A stretch of DNA of 44,951 bases from the NCBI GenBank assembly GCA_964058805.1, contig CAXKVV010001695.1:1-44951 (forward strand), read 5' to 3'. Below the pieces are notes generated by a model that ran no database searches, was not told the DNA's origin, and saw only the letters and a list, made by a program, of their open reading frames with translations. The number at the start of each line of letters is the position of its first letter. The first letter of the stretch is position 1. This DNA is from Schoenoplectus triqueter (Eukaryota; Streptophyta; Magnoliopsida; Poales; Cyperaceae). Below, piece after piece: positions 11,715-22,625 of this stretch. A program made the position numbers and the translations under genes.

Positions 11715-12240
11715 AATATGTTAGATATTTATATAAGTGAGTTAAATATTTATATAAGCGAGTCAAATACTTATATAAGTGAGCTAGACATATAGATATG
11801 AGACTCATGCATTTATATAGATTGCCAGAAAAAACAGTAACAAAGTGAAAAAAGTCTCAGAAAATAAAGTCACAAGGGAGAAAATAATAAACATCACATG
11901 AACTGCACGATAAAACACGTGATAAATTAGAGAAGAAAAATCTTGAGAAACAAAAAAGGACTAAGATATTTATACATGTGTGTCATATATTTAGATACTG
12001 AATCAGATATTTCGATAAAGTGAATCAGATATTTAGATAGAAAAATGACAAATAACACATGAACAGTACGGAGAAACGTGTGATGGAAGAGAGAATTTCT
12101 TTTTCAGAAACTAAAAAAAAAGACGTAGATATTTATATATGCCTCATGTATTTAAATAAATGAACAAAATATTTAGATAAATGAAGTAGATAATTAGATA
12201 GAAAAATGATAAACTTGAACATATACGGAGGAACAACTAA
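11715..12240. repeat. Diverged nested tandem repeats
   Basis: First, a 22-25-bp unit of the form TATTTATATAAGTGAGTTAAA repeats three to four times (11727-11790). Then about 165-bp blocks recur: each has an ACATGAAC..ACGG/TGATAAA..CGTG part, an A/G-rich part and an AGATATTTATATATG part, starting near 11885, 12047 and 12205. The short unit also recurs inside each block (TCAGATATTTAGATAGAAAAATG). No coding frame is kept. Confidence 0.6.
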
Positions 12241-13302
12241 ATGAGATATTTGAAGACCGGAATTCTCATGAGAAGCATATAGATGAGTTTGTTGATAATC
12301 GAAGCTTAAGAAATTTAAGCAAGATGTTTGAAATTCACCTTGATCAGCACTGGTGCAGTTTGGGTGAACTCTGATACTGAACCGTGCCAGTTGAGTTGTT
12401 TTATCTTCTCATCTTGATCTATTATTAATATTGGCAGCTTCAATTTGTCCGTTATAATTAATCATGCACCTTTTCCCATCTGTTATGATAACTTTATTTT
12501 TTAATTATCATGTTCTCTTTGTAAGTCTTTCAGTCGTGCTTCTGCAATTTGTATACCATGTGATCCGGTACATGATGTTGCCATGTCCGGTACACACTTC
12601 ACATATAAATTGAGACCTGATAAATGGACAATGTTACAACTGCCAATTTCATACTCAAGTACCAAAAAAAAAAGAAAGATGAATCAATAAAACTATCTCC
12701 TAACAATTTTGAAGTGGATCTGCTAAAAAAAAGAAGAAGAATAAGAAGATTTTGAAGTGGGTGATGGTTGCTGCTAATGGTTACTTATACTGTTTCCTTT
12801 CTAGTTTCTATATTTTCTATTTTCCTTGTTGAGTCCCATACTTTTTGAACAATTAGCTAAGTTTGGGCATTAGGATTTATTGGTTGTTAGTCACGTACAA
12901 ATGCAGTTCAATTGTTCATTTTTGGTTTTCGTGTTACTAGGCACCCAAAGACGGAAATAATCGGATTATATAATAGACAATGCATATATATCATACATGT
13001 TCATGTTCGTGTTGACAGTCACGGTCACCATTTAAAAAAAAACAAAAAAAAAAACAATGCAATTATGCGTATCAGGCGGATGGCTAACGTGCATATAAGT
13101 TTCTCATAATTCAATACCTATTTGAGAAACTAATAAAATTTTCCATAAAAGGAGGTGAGCATGTTCATATTCAGAGCTGGAAACTTTGCAGGATAAAAAA
13201 TTACGAGACAAATATGTCGAACCATCGATCGTAATCTCTCTTCTATTGTAGTTTTAATTCTGTACCTTTTCTTATATAATATATTGGCCCTTATATATGT
13301 AT
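12241..13302. other. Intergenic DNA, nothing recognised
   Basis: Mixed sequence with oligo-A runs (about 12663, 12725, 13035) and no convincing open frame or inverted structure. Confidence 0.5.
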
Positions 13303-13688
13303 GAGAAGGGATTCAATTACCACCATTTTGATGTCACATCGGTGCCATTAAAATTAAATATCAAATAACTATTATTTAAATTCTTAAATAACAAAATTAA
13401 TTGAAGGAATATTTTTTAAATATCATCTTATATATGTATACAAAAAAATATATCATTTTGATATTATTTATATAGGCATCAAGCGTTAATAAAATTAACG
13501 GACCAAATTTTATAATTTAGACATGTTACTTGATGGCTATTCAAATGAAGTTAAAATTTTATGATTTTTCATATACATACAATTTAAATGATATATAATA
13601 CATCTAATGGTTCACATTTTAAAATTTATACATAAATAAATAAATAGGCACCATGGGCATAAAAAAAATGGTAATTGAATCCCTTCTC
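13303..13688. mobile_element. MITE, 386 bp, Mutator-like by target-site duplication
   Basis: Terminal inverted repeats of 20 bp are identical: GAGAAGGGATTCAATTACCA at 13303 and its reverse complement ending at 13688. Immediate flanks are TATATGTAT and TGTATGTAT (8/9 identical), a 9-bp duplication as expected for Mutator-type transposition. The interior is AT-rich and non-coding, so it is non-autonomous. Superfamily is inferred from duplication length only. Confidence 0.8.
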
Positions 13689-14264
13689 TGTATGTATTAG
13701 CCCTTATATATAAGCCCGACTAATTTTGCTCTTGGATTTGGAACCGTTGGATCTAATTCAATATATTTAACTTCATAAACTTTATACAGATTCTCAATTT
13801 AAACTAGGATTGTTCTCGGACTACGTCCTGAAAAAGTAGTTCTAAAAATTATATTTAGAATATGAGATTTAAAAATATTTTTGATAAAAAATTTACATTA
13901 AGCAAAAATTTAACTACATTTTTAAATACCAAAAATATATAATAATAAGTAATACAATTAAATATACAATAATTTATGAATGACAACATAAATTTTGTAT
14001 CATTTTAAGAGTTAAGTTTTACTTTAGACATATATTTTACACATCTATTTTAAATGAGGAAAGAGAAAAATTATATATAAATTAATGGATCAAAATAGAT
14101 AAAAAGATTTAAATAAAATAGAATATTGATGATGGGACAGCTAAAAACTAAAAGTTCAATTCCAATTGTGTATTATGAAATAATTGTGGTAGTTATGAAA
14201 CATAAAATCTAACTAATATTCAACGTATAACCTTAGTCTGAACGCCGGAGCCATCTGATTTTTG

Positions 14265-17200
14265 GAGATTTTTTGTAGTAATTGAAAAAAAAACGCAAAA
14301 AGTGGTCAAAATTTGGGCCCGTTTTACAGCAATAGCTTGGTCCGAGTTTTGAACTCGGGTCCAAGTTTTTACAGCAATAGCAAAATTTGGGCCCGTTTTA
14401 CATAAAAATTATTATTATTATTTTGCTGTTAATGATTTTAAAATTATTATGTCATATGAAAATTTTATAAGAAGTTATTGTAAAAACATAAATAAAGAAA
14501 ATTAAATTTCATGACGAGGGCGGTCGTGTCTTGCCTTCGGCGATGCTTGTATCTCGGGCACTCAGGTGGACGGACCAGGAGTGTCATATGATGACGCGTG
14601 TAGAGCATCGTACTGGATACCCGAGGTCCTAACACCCGGATCAAGACTCATGAGGTGAGAGTACGATATAAAATCTCCTTAGAATATGTCGAACTCATCA
14701 GTCGTCGGCTCCGGCGCCGGGTCAGGTGGACCGCTGATCGGACGGTCATCGATAGAGATATCGATGTCCTCAGGATCTGTCGAAAGACCTGTACGAGTAA
14801 ATTATACATATTTACATGAATTAAATTATCAAAAATCAGTTAAATTAAAACCTACAAGTTAAAATTAAAAATTTAAATGTTGACCTGCAGAAGCAAGTAT
14901 CGCAGTGAAAATATGTGGATGACCTAAATCACCCATCAAATGCTTTATCTGGCGCAATTCATGCTTGCCAAACCATGAATGCCTGAGCATCGTAAGCCAA
15001 CCAATGGCAGTGGCTGTATTCTTCACCAAACGAAACATCTGCATATATAATTTTTTTATTCTATAGCGCAAGTTATGTGAGGAGTTTAATTAAGAAAAGA
15101 TAGATTGGTTAAGTGCTAACCGCTCGGGCAGTCTGGTGTGAATGTAGTACGTACAATAACTCATCCACAGGCTCCTCGGGGTGCGGTAACGGCTGGCTCA
15201 ATTGCTCATCAGTGTTCATGCCGTACCATATTGTAGTCATCCCTCTCTTGTAGTACCACCCCAGGTACGTGTAGTGCTGGGCATAGTCATACGGTCGCGA
15301 CTCCGTGATAGGCAGTTCGGGCTCGTCCTGTGCCCACCAGTAATACAACACCCAATCGACATTTTGCCCTTCACCGCCTCCTAACATTTGCTTATTCTTA
15401 CGGTAAGTCGGCACCTGCTGATAATCGAGCGGCGCTGGTGGAGGAACCTACTGGAAAAGACCGAACTGCCGCATGACTCTATCTGGATAGTGATTCTCAA
15501 CCATCCAGAATTGAATCATCCACACACGATACTTCGACATGCATAAGTTACAGTTAGCAAATGAAATTCATGTATTAATTGAACTACATAAATTTTATTG
15601 ATTTTAGAAATTTATATATTGAAATGCGCGTAGTACACCGAAGACAAGTCGTCGTGGTAGACACTGTACGACGTCCAATTGACGCTCTCATCTTGTAATT
15701 TTTCGAACTAAACCTGAAAGTGTCCGGGTCCTCCATGTCGCGGCGTGTACTTGAATAAGTGTCGGGTCGCCCATTTGACACCTTATGGAGGCCACAATTG
15801 AGTCTCGGGACCGCCAAGTGGAGGTTCCTCAATTTTGCACATGCACCGCCAATAAAATATGAACAAAATATAATTTTTTTTCAATTGAGGTGAGTAAGAA
15901 TGATTTACCTCGGTCTTTCGATCGGAAATCGCGTCCATGACAACATCTGAAGCAGAAGTAGTGGGCCGGCTATGAAATCGGCCGGCTCGAGACATGACCG
16001 AGAGAGGTTGAAGTACAAATAAGAGTACTGCCTGCCCCCAGTTATAGCCCTTCTCGGGTACGTTGAGCATATCGTCAAGGAATGACAAATAAACTGCCGG
16101 CACTGAGTCTGCACTATTGTTCAGGAACATCACGGACCCGAACAAATCCAAGCAAAATGCTCGTGTGTACCTAAAGTTAGTAGGACGGTCTCGTCATCTG
16201 AATAAGGGGGCAACTCTTGAAAACACTTTCATAAACACGCGAGTCGGATATCAAATGTGGAGAAGTGAATGTACTCGTTCTCTTTCCCCCTGTTCTTTAT
16301 TTTAAATGGTCATGAGTTATCGATGATGTCGTCGTAACTGTATGGATCAGTATCCAACCCAAGTAGCATCTCGACCGTCCCGCTTCATTCGTTATCGGTT
16401 ACCCCTGTTATTGGTTTTCCTGTATATTTTTTGAATTTACAAAATTAGATTATTACACTTAAAAAAAATAACATACTAAAAATTTAAAACATCTCTGATA
16501 GGCAATCCCCATAGACAACACACGTCCTCTAGCATCACTGTCAGCTCGCCGACTGGTAGATGAAATATCGACGTCTCTGGTCGTCATCTCTCGACAAGCG
16601 CTGTCAGGAGTGATTTATCTAACTGACAATCACTCATAATCGCCATCTGGTACAAACCCAAATGATGCAGATATGGATCCATCTGCACGTTGTATGGTAT
16701 CTTCGGACGATGTACGTTCAAACGGAGAGTGCTATGAGGCTGTAAAAATTATTTTGTTACATATGACATGCTAAAATTAATTATAAAGTATATTTATTTC
16801 CATATTATACGATAAAAAATACTTACATCGGTTTTGATCCTCTATGATCTATGTTCATTTTGGGGCACAACAAGCAGTTGCAGATACTCCATTTTTTCAC
16901 TACAATTATTTGAATTTTTTTTACAAATTTGGTACAATTTTAGTAGAATTAAATTAATTATAAATTTGATACAATTTGGTTTAATTTTATGCAATTTGAT
17001 ATAATCTGGTAAATTTTGATATCATTTCATGCAATTAGAATTTGGTGCAATAATTGGTTTAATTTTTTGCACCAAATAAATAATTCGGTACAATTCAGTA
17101 TAATTTGGTATAATTTAAAATTTTCACATAATTAACCAATGTACATATAATTAACAGTATTTGATCTAATTTAATGTAACAAATTAAAAATAATTAGCCT

Positions 17201-17713
17201 CGTTGGTGCTAATACATAATTAAGCTAATTATAACAATATATTTTAATATTAACACTAAAAATCAACACAATCGAACTATATTTCAATTATCACTATAAT
17301 TATACTACCTAAATCTAATAAAATTACTGATTTTCATAAATTTGGATTTAAATGTAAAATAAAAAATTACCTTCGAAATGACGGCGAAATCGACGGATCA
17401 ACTAGTTTTTCCGACTCTCCTTCTAACGATAAGAAGTTTCGCGCAAACAGTCTATAAATTGGAGTAAAAATGAAATAGATCAAAAAAATTGGGAAAAATC
17501 GATTAAAGAGAGGAAGAAGGCAGAGGGAGAGAGTGGGAGATGGGAGAGAGAGTGAGCTCGGGGGGATTTTGTGCGCACCGGCCGGACCCGAGTTTTGAAC
17601 TCGGTCTTAGATCTCGGACCCGAGTTCAAAACTCGGGCCAGGCTATTGATGCAAAACGCGCCGAAATTTTGACCACTTTCAACATTTTTTTTTCATTTAC
17701 TAAAAAAAATCTC
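14265..17713 (-). mobile_element. Mutator-like element (MULE) carrying a plant mobile domain gene, about 3.45 kb
   Basis: Both ends begin GAGATTTTTT and the first about 100 bases (14265-14365) match the reverse complement of the last 100 (17612-17713) at most positions, including AAGTGGTCAAAATTT, CAATAGC and GAGTTTTGAACTCGGGTCC. Flanking 9-mers TGATTTTTG and TTCTTTTTG match at 7/9, fitting a decayed 9-bp Mutator duplication. The subterminal DNA contains palindromic CCCGAGTTTTGAACTCGG modules, doubled at the right end (17585-17637). The cargo is a decayed PMD gene on the minus strand; no transposase is seen inside, so movement would have depended on transposase supplied in trans, possibly by a relative like the one at 22626. 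Confidence 0.87.
14509..16892 (-). pseudogene. Plant mobile domain (PMD, MAIN/MAIL-like) gene, decayed
   Basis: Minus-strand exons reconstruct the PMD fold in order. 16892-16827: MEYLQLLVVPQNEHRS then a stop. 16739 onward: DKSLLTALVER, a stop where the family has W, RPETSIFHLPVGELTVMLED, then CCLWGLP. 16419-15909: LLGLDTDPYSYDDIID, CLDLFGSVMFLNN, KGYNWGQAVL, a frameshift, YLYFNLSRSCLEPADF, IAGPLLLLQMLSWTRFP. About 15850-15595: PPLGGPETQLWPP. 15540-15420: VWMIQFWMVENHYPDRVMRQ then FGLFQ and a stop. From 15414: an open stretch containing DWVLYYWWAQDEPELPIT, followed by a diverged C-terminus ending at TGA 14511-14509. At least five stops or frameshifts mean no full protein is made. In Arabidopsis, PMD proteins MAIN and MAIL1 act in transposon silencing and meristem maintenance, and related genes travel in transposons. 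Its place between the terminal repeats shows this copy is TE cargo. Confidence 0.88.
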
Positions 17714-17968
17714 TTCTTTTTGTGGACGTTAATTTTCATTGATATATATAATAACTGGCTATATTTATTGATTTACCTCGAGTGCAAATAGGAAACTAAC
17801 CCTTGTTGGTCTATTACCTTGAATTGGTTAAGCATTCGTGTGGCTCTGGTCCCACAAACCACTTCCACAAAACCAATCAGATCTCTTTAGTTAGAAGAAC
17901 CGCCAATTCATCCAAAGCATCCTATTTGTAGGGGGGAGAGGAAAACAAAGATAAAGCCAGGGATAAGT

Positions 17969-18259
17969 ATGTCAAGGCTTCAAAGATCGGCAGTGTCATT
18001 CCGGCGTCAGGGTTCGTCTGGCCGCATCTGGGATGACCGGTTCTATGGTAGTGCAACCGAACACCGGAATGCTGCGCTAAAGGCTGCACCGAGTCCTGTC
18101 ATCGCACCACCTGCCCTGTCACGGGTTGCTAGTAGCAATGCTGGATCAGATCCATCAACACCTGAGAGAAACAAGCCAATGAGGCAGCAAAAGCCCCCGA
18201 GACGGTGCGCATTTTGTGTGTGCGTTAAGCCGGCAGCTGCATCCCGTGCTACTAATTAG
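17969..18259 (+). CDS. Small basic protein of the LQRSxxSFRRQGSSG family (MAPK-kinase-substrate-like)
   Basis: A 96-residue intronless frame. The N-terminus SRLQRSAVSFRRQGSSGRIW followed by DDRF matches the conserved start of a plant-specific family that includes Arabidopsis At1g80180, annotated as a MAPK kinase substrate. The middle is Ala/Pro/Ser-rich with SP and TP dipeptides (PSPV at about 41-44, STPE at about 63-66), possible proline-directed kinase sites. The tail is Arg-rich with a CAFCVC cluster near residues 81-86. No domain of known structure, no signal peptide. The ATG at 17969 is the natural start because the motif follows at once. It lies 255 bp outside the right end of the PMD element, so its proximal promoter is close to transposon DNA. 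Function is inferred from the N-terminal motif only. Confidence 0.8.
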   Translation: MSRLQRSAVSFRRQGSSGRIWDDRFYGSATEHRNAALKAAPSPVIAPPALSRVASSNAGSDPSTPERNKPMRQQKPPRRCAFCVCVKPAAASRATN

Positions 18260-19200
18260 GAGAAAATAAGGTTTGGTAAAATAGGTTGATCAGATGTTTC
18301 TTCTTTTTCTATTTCCTTTTTGTTTTGAAGTTAAGAAGATTTAAAAGTAGTCGAGCTTTCGTGGAGTTAATTGATGGTGTTATAAACTTTAGTAATTTAG
18401 AAAAATCATGCGGTTAATTATGTAATTGAAAGAAAAAAATGATTATGTGATATGTGGCTTGTGGGATGTTTATAAAACATCCATCCTGTGTAATATTTAG
18501 TTCTTTCCTTGTTATTTTTTCCAGCAACTATTTGTTTAATTATTAACAAAACAAAGAAATTAAGGTTATCTTGTTTTTCCACTATATATAAATCTATATT
18601 TTTGCAATTTAGTTTCTTTTTCCATATATGTAAGATCCAAGCGTTTTATGTGTAAATTCACGAGGGGCTGGCCATCAAATGTCCAGTTGTTAGAATCCAT
18701 TGTTGGAAAAGTTAAGCAAATTTTGCTCATTGTCTCCTGTCTGTGTTGGATTTTCCCTTCTTAGTTAATAGTTGTTGAATTCTGTAATTATTTGTTTAAT
18801 TATGTTCCTTTCTTCGTTCTCATTTTTTTCAGAAAATGTTCGTCAGATATTTCTGATCCAGCATTACAAAAAGAATTCGACCATGTATAACCAATTCTTA
18901 TTTTTTTTAGAATCGATTTTTATTATATAGCCGTTGCAAAAATGTTTCATCCAAATTTCTATAATGCCACTAACATCTTTTAGCAAATGTCATTCAATTA
19001 ACAGTTGCTAATTGAATATTTTTAAAGTCTTTTTGTCTGATAGTGCAAAGCCAACATCGGTTTAGTTTTATGTTAATTTATTTAACGTCAACACCCGCAA
19101 GAACTGGCTTGGCACTAAGAAGTATTCTTTAACTAGGTAATAGCCTACTTGAATGAAATCACCATTAGAATATATTAAACACATCTAGTTTTCAGAGTGC
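18260..19200. other. 3' flank of the small gene, nothing else recognised
   Basis: T-rich sequence fitting a 3' UTR and downstream flank. GGGATGTTTATAAAACATCC near 18475 is nearly palindromic and could form a small stem. Further on, at 19207 and 19244, there is a 37-bp imperfect tandem duplication (GAGCAGAATGTCA..). No further gene. Confidence 0.5.
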
Positions 19201-19387
19201 AAGAATGAGCAGAATGTCAACACAAAATGTATATCTGCAATTTGAGCAGAATGTCAGAACATAATGTATCTGCAATTTCGTTGCCACTATCTGAACTTTT
19301 ATGTTTTTATTTTCTTCCCGAAGTACACATGTAAATTCTGAGAGAGAGAAACAATGACGGCACCTAAAAAAAATAATGATGGCATCT

Positions 19388-19598
19388 AATATAATGCAAC
19401 ATGGTCGGACAAAACATATAGAAATTGATAGACATTTTATTCAACAAAATATGGTGGAGAAGATTATTTCCTTTGCATTTGTTTGATCTAAGGAACAACT
19501 TGTGAATGTCTTGACAAAGCATTCTTGAATAAAATGCTTTGAAGAATCAGTTATCAAGTTAGATATGATCGATGTGGACCTACCAACTTGATGGAGGA
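19388..19598 (+). pseudogene. Ty1-copia polyprotein, RNase H C-terminus, decayed
   Basis: One plus-strand frame reads RTKHIEIDRHFIQQNMVEKI, ISFAFV, stop, SKEQLVNVLTKHS, stop, IKCFEESVIKLDMIDVDLPT, stop, WRML. This is the recognisable end of copia RNase H (KHIEvdxHFI...QLADvlTK...LGM...). Four in-frame stops show it is dead. Everything upstream (gag, integrase, RT) is missing from the window. Confidence 0.85.
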
Positions 19599-19870
19599 TG
19601 TTATGATCGATTACTTTTTTCTTTATTTGAAAAGATATGTATATTAATTGATAAGGAAATAATTAGGAATAAATTTAAATTAAACTTATCGCCTAAACAT
19701 ACTAGGCTTGCTACCCAAACATTCTTATCTATTTAAGTAGCTCTTCTTCCTCTGTAACGGTTATTAAGAAAAATAAAAATAAAAATAAATGTGTGAATGT
19801 GGAGGACGTAAGACATAAAATTGACGTTGAACCTCCTTAAATCGTGTGTATTTGTGTTTGAATTACTACA
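19599..19870 (+). mobile_element. Probable 3' LTR of the Ty1-copia remnant
   Basis: Directly after the polypurine-like GATGGAGGA that follows the RNase H end, sequence starts TGTTATG and about 270 bases later ends CTACA, giving TG..CA ends at the expected place. No matching 5' LTR is in the window, so the right boundary is approximate. Confidence 0.6.
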
Positions 19871-20057
19871 CATATTTTTTTACATATATAAACATGCGGG
19901 CTTTGTTACTAGCTATGGAGTCAATTAATATTGATATACTGATGTAAAAAAAAATTCAAGCTTCGTCACTGACAAGCATGGATTGGATCAGAAATGAAGT
20001 TACGACAAACTGTTGGTACGTAGGCTGCCGGCTACAAATCAGTTGGCCTAATGACAG

Positions 20058-20631
20058 CAGATTTTTTTTTGATAAATAAAATAGAAAATAGAAAAATGGT
20101 ATAAGTAAACTATTTTTTTTCATTAATAGTTTGGATCGAATTTGAAACTTGGTCTTAGATGTCAGGACTGAATTTCAAACTCGATCACAGATAATTTTTT
20201 ATTTTTATTTTTTTACGTTTGCTCATTTATTTGTAGTTAAAAACCAGCACAAAGCATGGATCGAGTTTTAAATTTGGTCACAGATAATTTTTAATAGTCC
20301 AAATAGAAATAAAAATATACAATATATATGAAAAGATAGTGCTAAATACGGATCTGGACTGGATCTATCGAAAGACACTTTCAGTTGGAAGCACTTATAA
20401 TATTAACAATGATGATTTTGAAAAGATAACTGGAGGAACAATAAGGAGAAGACTGCTGGGTATATGATAATATACAACTACAAATAAACAAAGCAAACAT
20501 AAAAAAATTATCTGGGACTGAGTTTAAAATTTGATCCCCGCACCTAAGACTGAGTTTCAAACTCGATCCAAGCTATTAACACAAGGAAACATGATACTCA
20601 TACAATTTTTTTATTTTATATATAAAAAATG
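20058..20631. mobile_element. Decayed non-autonomous MULE related to the PMD-carrying element
   Basis: Near the left end, GGATCGAATTTGAAACTTGG then TCTTAGATGTC (20132-20163) matches the doubled palindrome module at 17583-17614 position for position, mostly through C-to-T or G-to-A changes. Near the right end, GACTGAGTTTCAAACTCGAT then CCAAGCTATTAACAC (20551-20585) matches the complementary arm, including the CTATT word beside it. Ends are AGATTTTTTTT on the left and AAAAAAT on the right. Flanks TAATGACAG and TAATGATCA agree at 6/9. The interior is AT-rich and non-coding. Confidence 0.62.
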
Positions 20632-20639
20632 TAATGATC

Positions 20640-21265
20640 AAGCTTTTAAAAAATAAAAAGATTTAACGGTTTTGACAGATTCTGGTGTTAAGTTTTTGTG
20701 AAAAATGAATTTAAAGGGTTTTTTGTGATTTAACCATTTTATATCACTTTAAACCATGTTAAAACCGCTTAATTTAAAAAATATATATATTTAACGACTG
20801 ATTTTTTTTGTTTTAAATCTTAATAGTTCGTGACTCTAAAATTTTATTTTATTTTTATTTTTTTGGATGTTCTTTAATGCTCTAATAAAAACAGAAAGAA
20901 AAATAGTTTAGTATAATTTAAGATTTTTAACGTTTAAGTAATTAATTAATGTTATAATAATAATAATAATTTATTTAATTTAGTTAACTATTAAGTATTA
21001 ATAATATAAAAAAATATTTTTTAGTCTTTTTAAATATTAATTAATAGATAAAAAGTGATTAACTATTTTTAATTTAACGGCCGTATAAAAATATTAACAG
21101 TTAATCGGTAGTTAAATATTTTATAAAAACTTGGTAATGACAGTAAGTGAGTCGAAAACATGGAAAATATAGCCCACGTCACAACACCATACAATTGTAT
21201 TTCTTTTCTGTTACGGTTTCCATGTAGCTTCCCATGAAGCAACGTTTCCCCACTCGATTTATCTA
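20640..21265. other. AT-rich intergenic DNA, nothing recognised
   Basis: Long A/T runs and an (ATA)n stretch near 20955-20970; the minus-strand open frame at 21275-21069 has no recognisable motif. Confidence 0.5.
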
Positions 21266-21269
21266 TTTT

Positions 21270-21605
21270 GACCATAGTAATAAATTCGCGATTCGAAAAT
21301 TATTCGGTGAGATTAAAAACTTGCGATTCGGATATAATACGGATATAATTTAAAAATAGTTCGTTTCATATAATATAAATAAAAAATATATTAAAATGTT
21401 AAAATTTTAAAAATATATTAAAAAATTGAAAATTATAATGAAAATAATATATAATATATTTTATTCACGAATAATTCATGAATAAATTATTTTTCATCAA
21501 AAAATATATTATATATTAAACTAATGAATTATTCATGAAACATCCGGCTATAAGCAAAAAACGAATTATTCATAAATTATTCGCGAATAAAATGCGAGTC
21601 ATGTG
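21270..21605. repeat. AT-rich element with repeated ATTCGCGAAT/ATTCATGAATAA words
   Basis: AAATTCGCGATTCGAAAATT near 21283 and AAATTATTCGCGAATAAAAT near 21576 flank an interior with several inverted ATTCATGAATAA copies. Such words are typical of small non-autonomous DNA transposons in plants. No clean terminal repeat or target duplication could be set, so class and borders are unsure. Confidence 0.35.
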
Positions 21606-22285
21606 ACTGTGATTATGACCTTCTGGCTGCTACACAATGATTCTTGACAAGAAGAGACAAACAAAAATGAGATATCGCGTATGTATAGTTCATCAATCAA
21701 TATAGTATCTATATTTCTACTTCTTATTAAGCACGTAAGTGTCATAATCCTGCAACGGTCCATATTTTTTATTGAGTTTCTAAAACTAATATCAGTTATC
21801 GGATTGAATTATTCGTTAAATAATGTTACTATCTCTATGATTATTTGTGTTGAAGTTATAATTTTCTCTCAATTTTAATTGTTACACGAAATTATGTATA
21901 ATTTAGAAGTATAATTGCTCTACTTTGTTTTCTTTTTTTAGATTGCCATCAACTATGAATTTTAACCTTTTTTAGAATATCAATTTTTCGCTTAATTTCA
22001 TATTTACTTTACATTAATTATGTATTTATGATTGAAATTTATATTAATTACTAAATTATTTTTTACCCCACAAAATTTCTTGCTGGCAAAAGAAAGAAAA
22101 AAAAAAGTGAATGGCAACTGGATCTACATGTCATTTTGGAAAAAGGGGTTATAAATGATGATATGTTGAGTTGTAGTGAAAGAAAAGACAGACAAATTTG
22201 GAGATACAAAAGAAAAAGAACATGATTAATTTAAATGATTAATCCATATTTAAATCAAATCTCTAAAATATATATCCTTGAAATG
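21606..22285. other. AT-rich intergenic DNA, nothing recognised
   Basis: Short hydrophobic open frame at 21681-21878 (plus) without motifs; otherwise non-coding. Confidence 0.5.
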
Positions 22286-22289
22286 AACC

Positions 22290-22620
22290 TAAGAGCCTAG
22301 ACCTAAGACCTAAAATTTTATATTTCATGAAAAATGAATTTTTCTTGAAATCCTAGATTTATTTTGATAATTTTCAGAACATGAATATGATAAAAAGAAT
22401 TTCTGAAAATTAATCAATTTAATTGAGAAATAGGCTTTGAATTTATTTAATGGCTAATACAAGAATTAAATGGTGAATAAAATTACCATAAAATTCTCCA
22501 TATTTTCAGAGATTTTGAAACAAATTTTTATGATTTTTGGGATATTGGATCGTTCAAAGTAAATTCGAGAATTTAAATTCGACCAAAAGTCAGAATTAAA
22601 ATCTGAGCAATGCACATCCA
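22290..22620 (+). repeat. Dispersed repeat, second copy (see 11110-11570)
   Basis: Plus-strand copy of the family found inverted at 11110-11570; the best shared part is 22547-22610. It ends where the MULE terminus at about 22626 begins, so the MULE probably inserted into or beside it. Confidence 0.45.
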
Positions 22621-22625
22621 ATGCT

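Noticed and set aside
15202..15384. Plus-strand open frame opposite the PMD pseudogene
   Set aside because: Shadow of the minus-strand PMD coding sequence.
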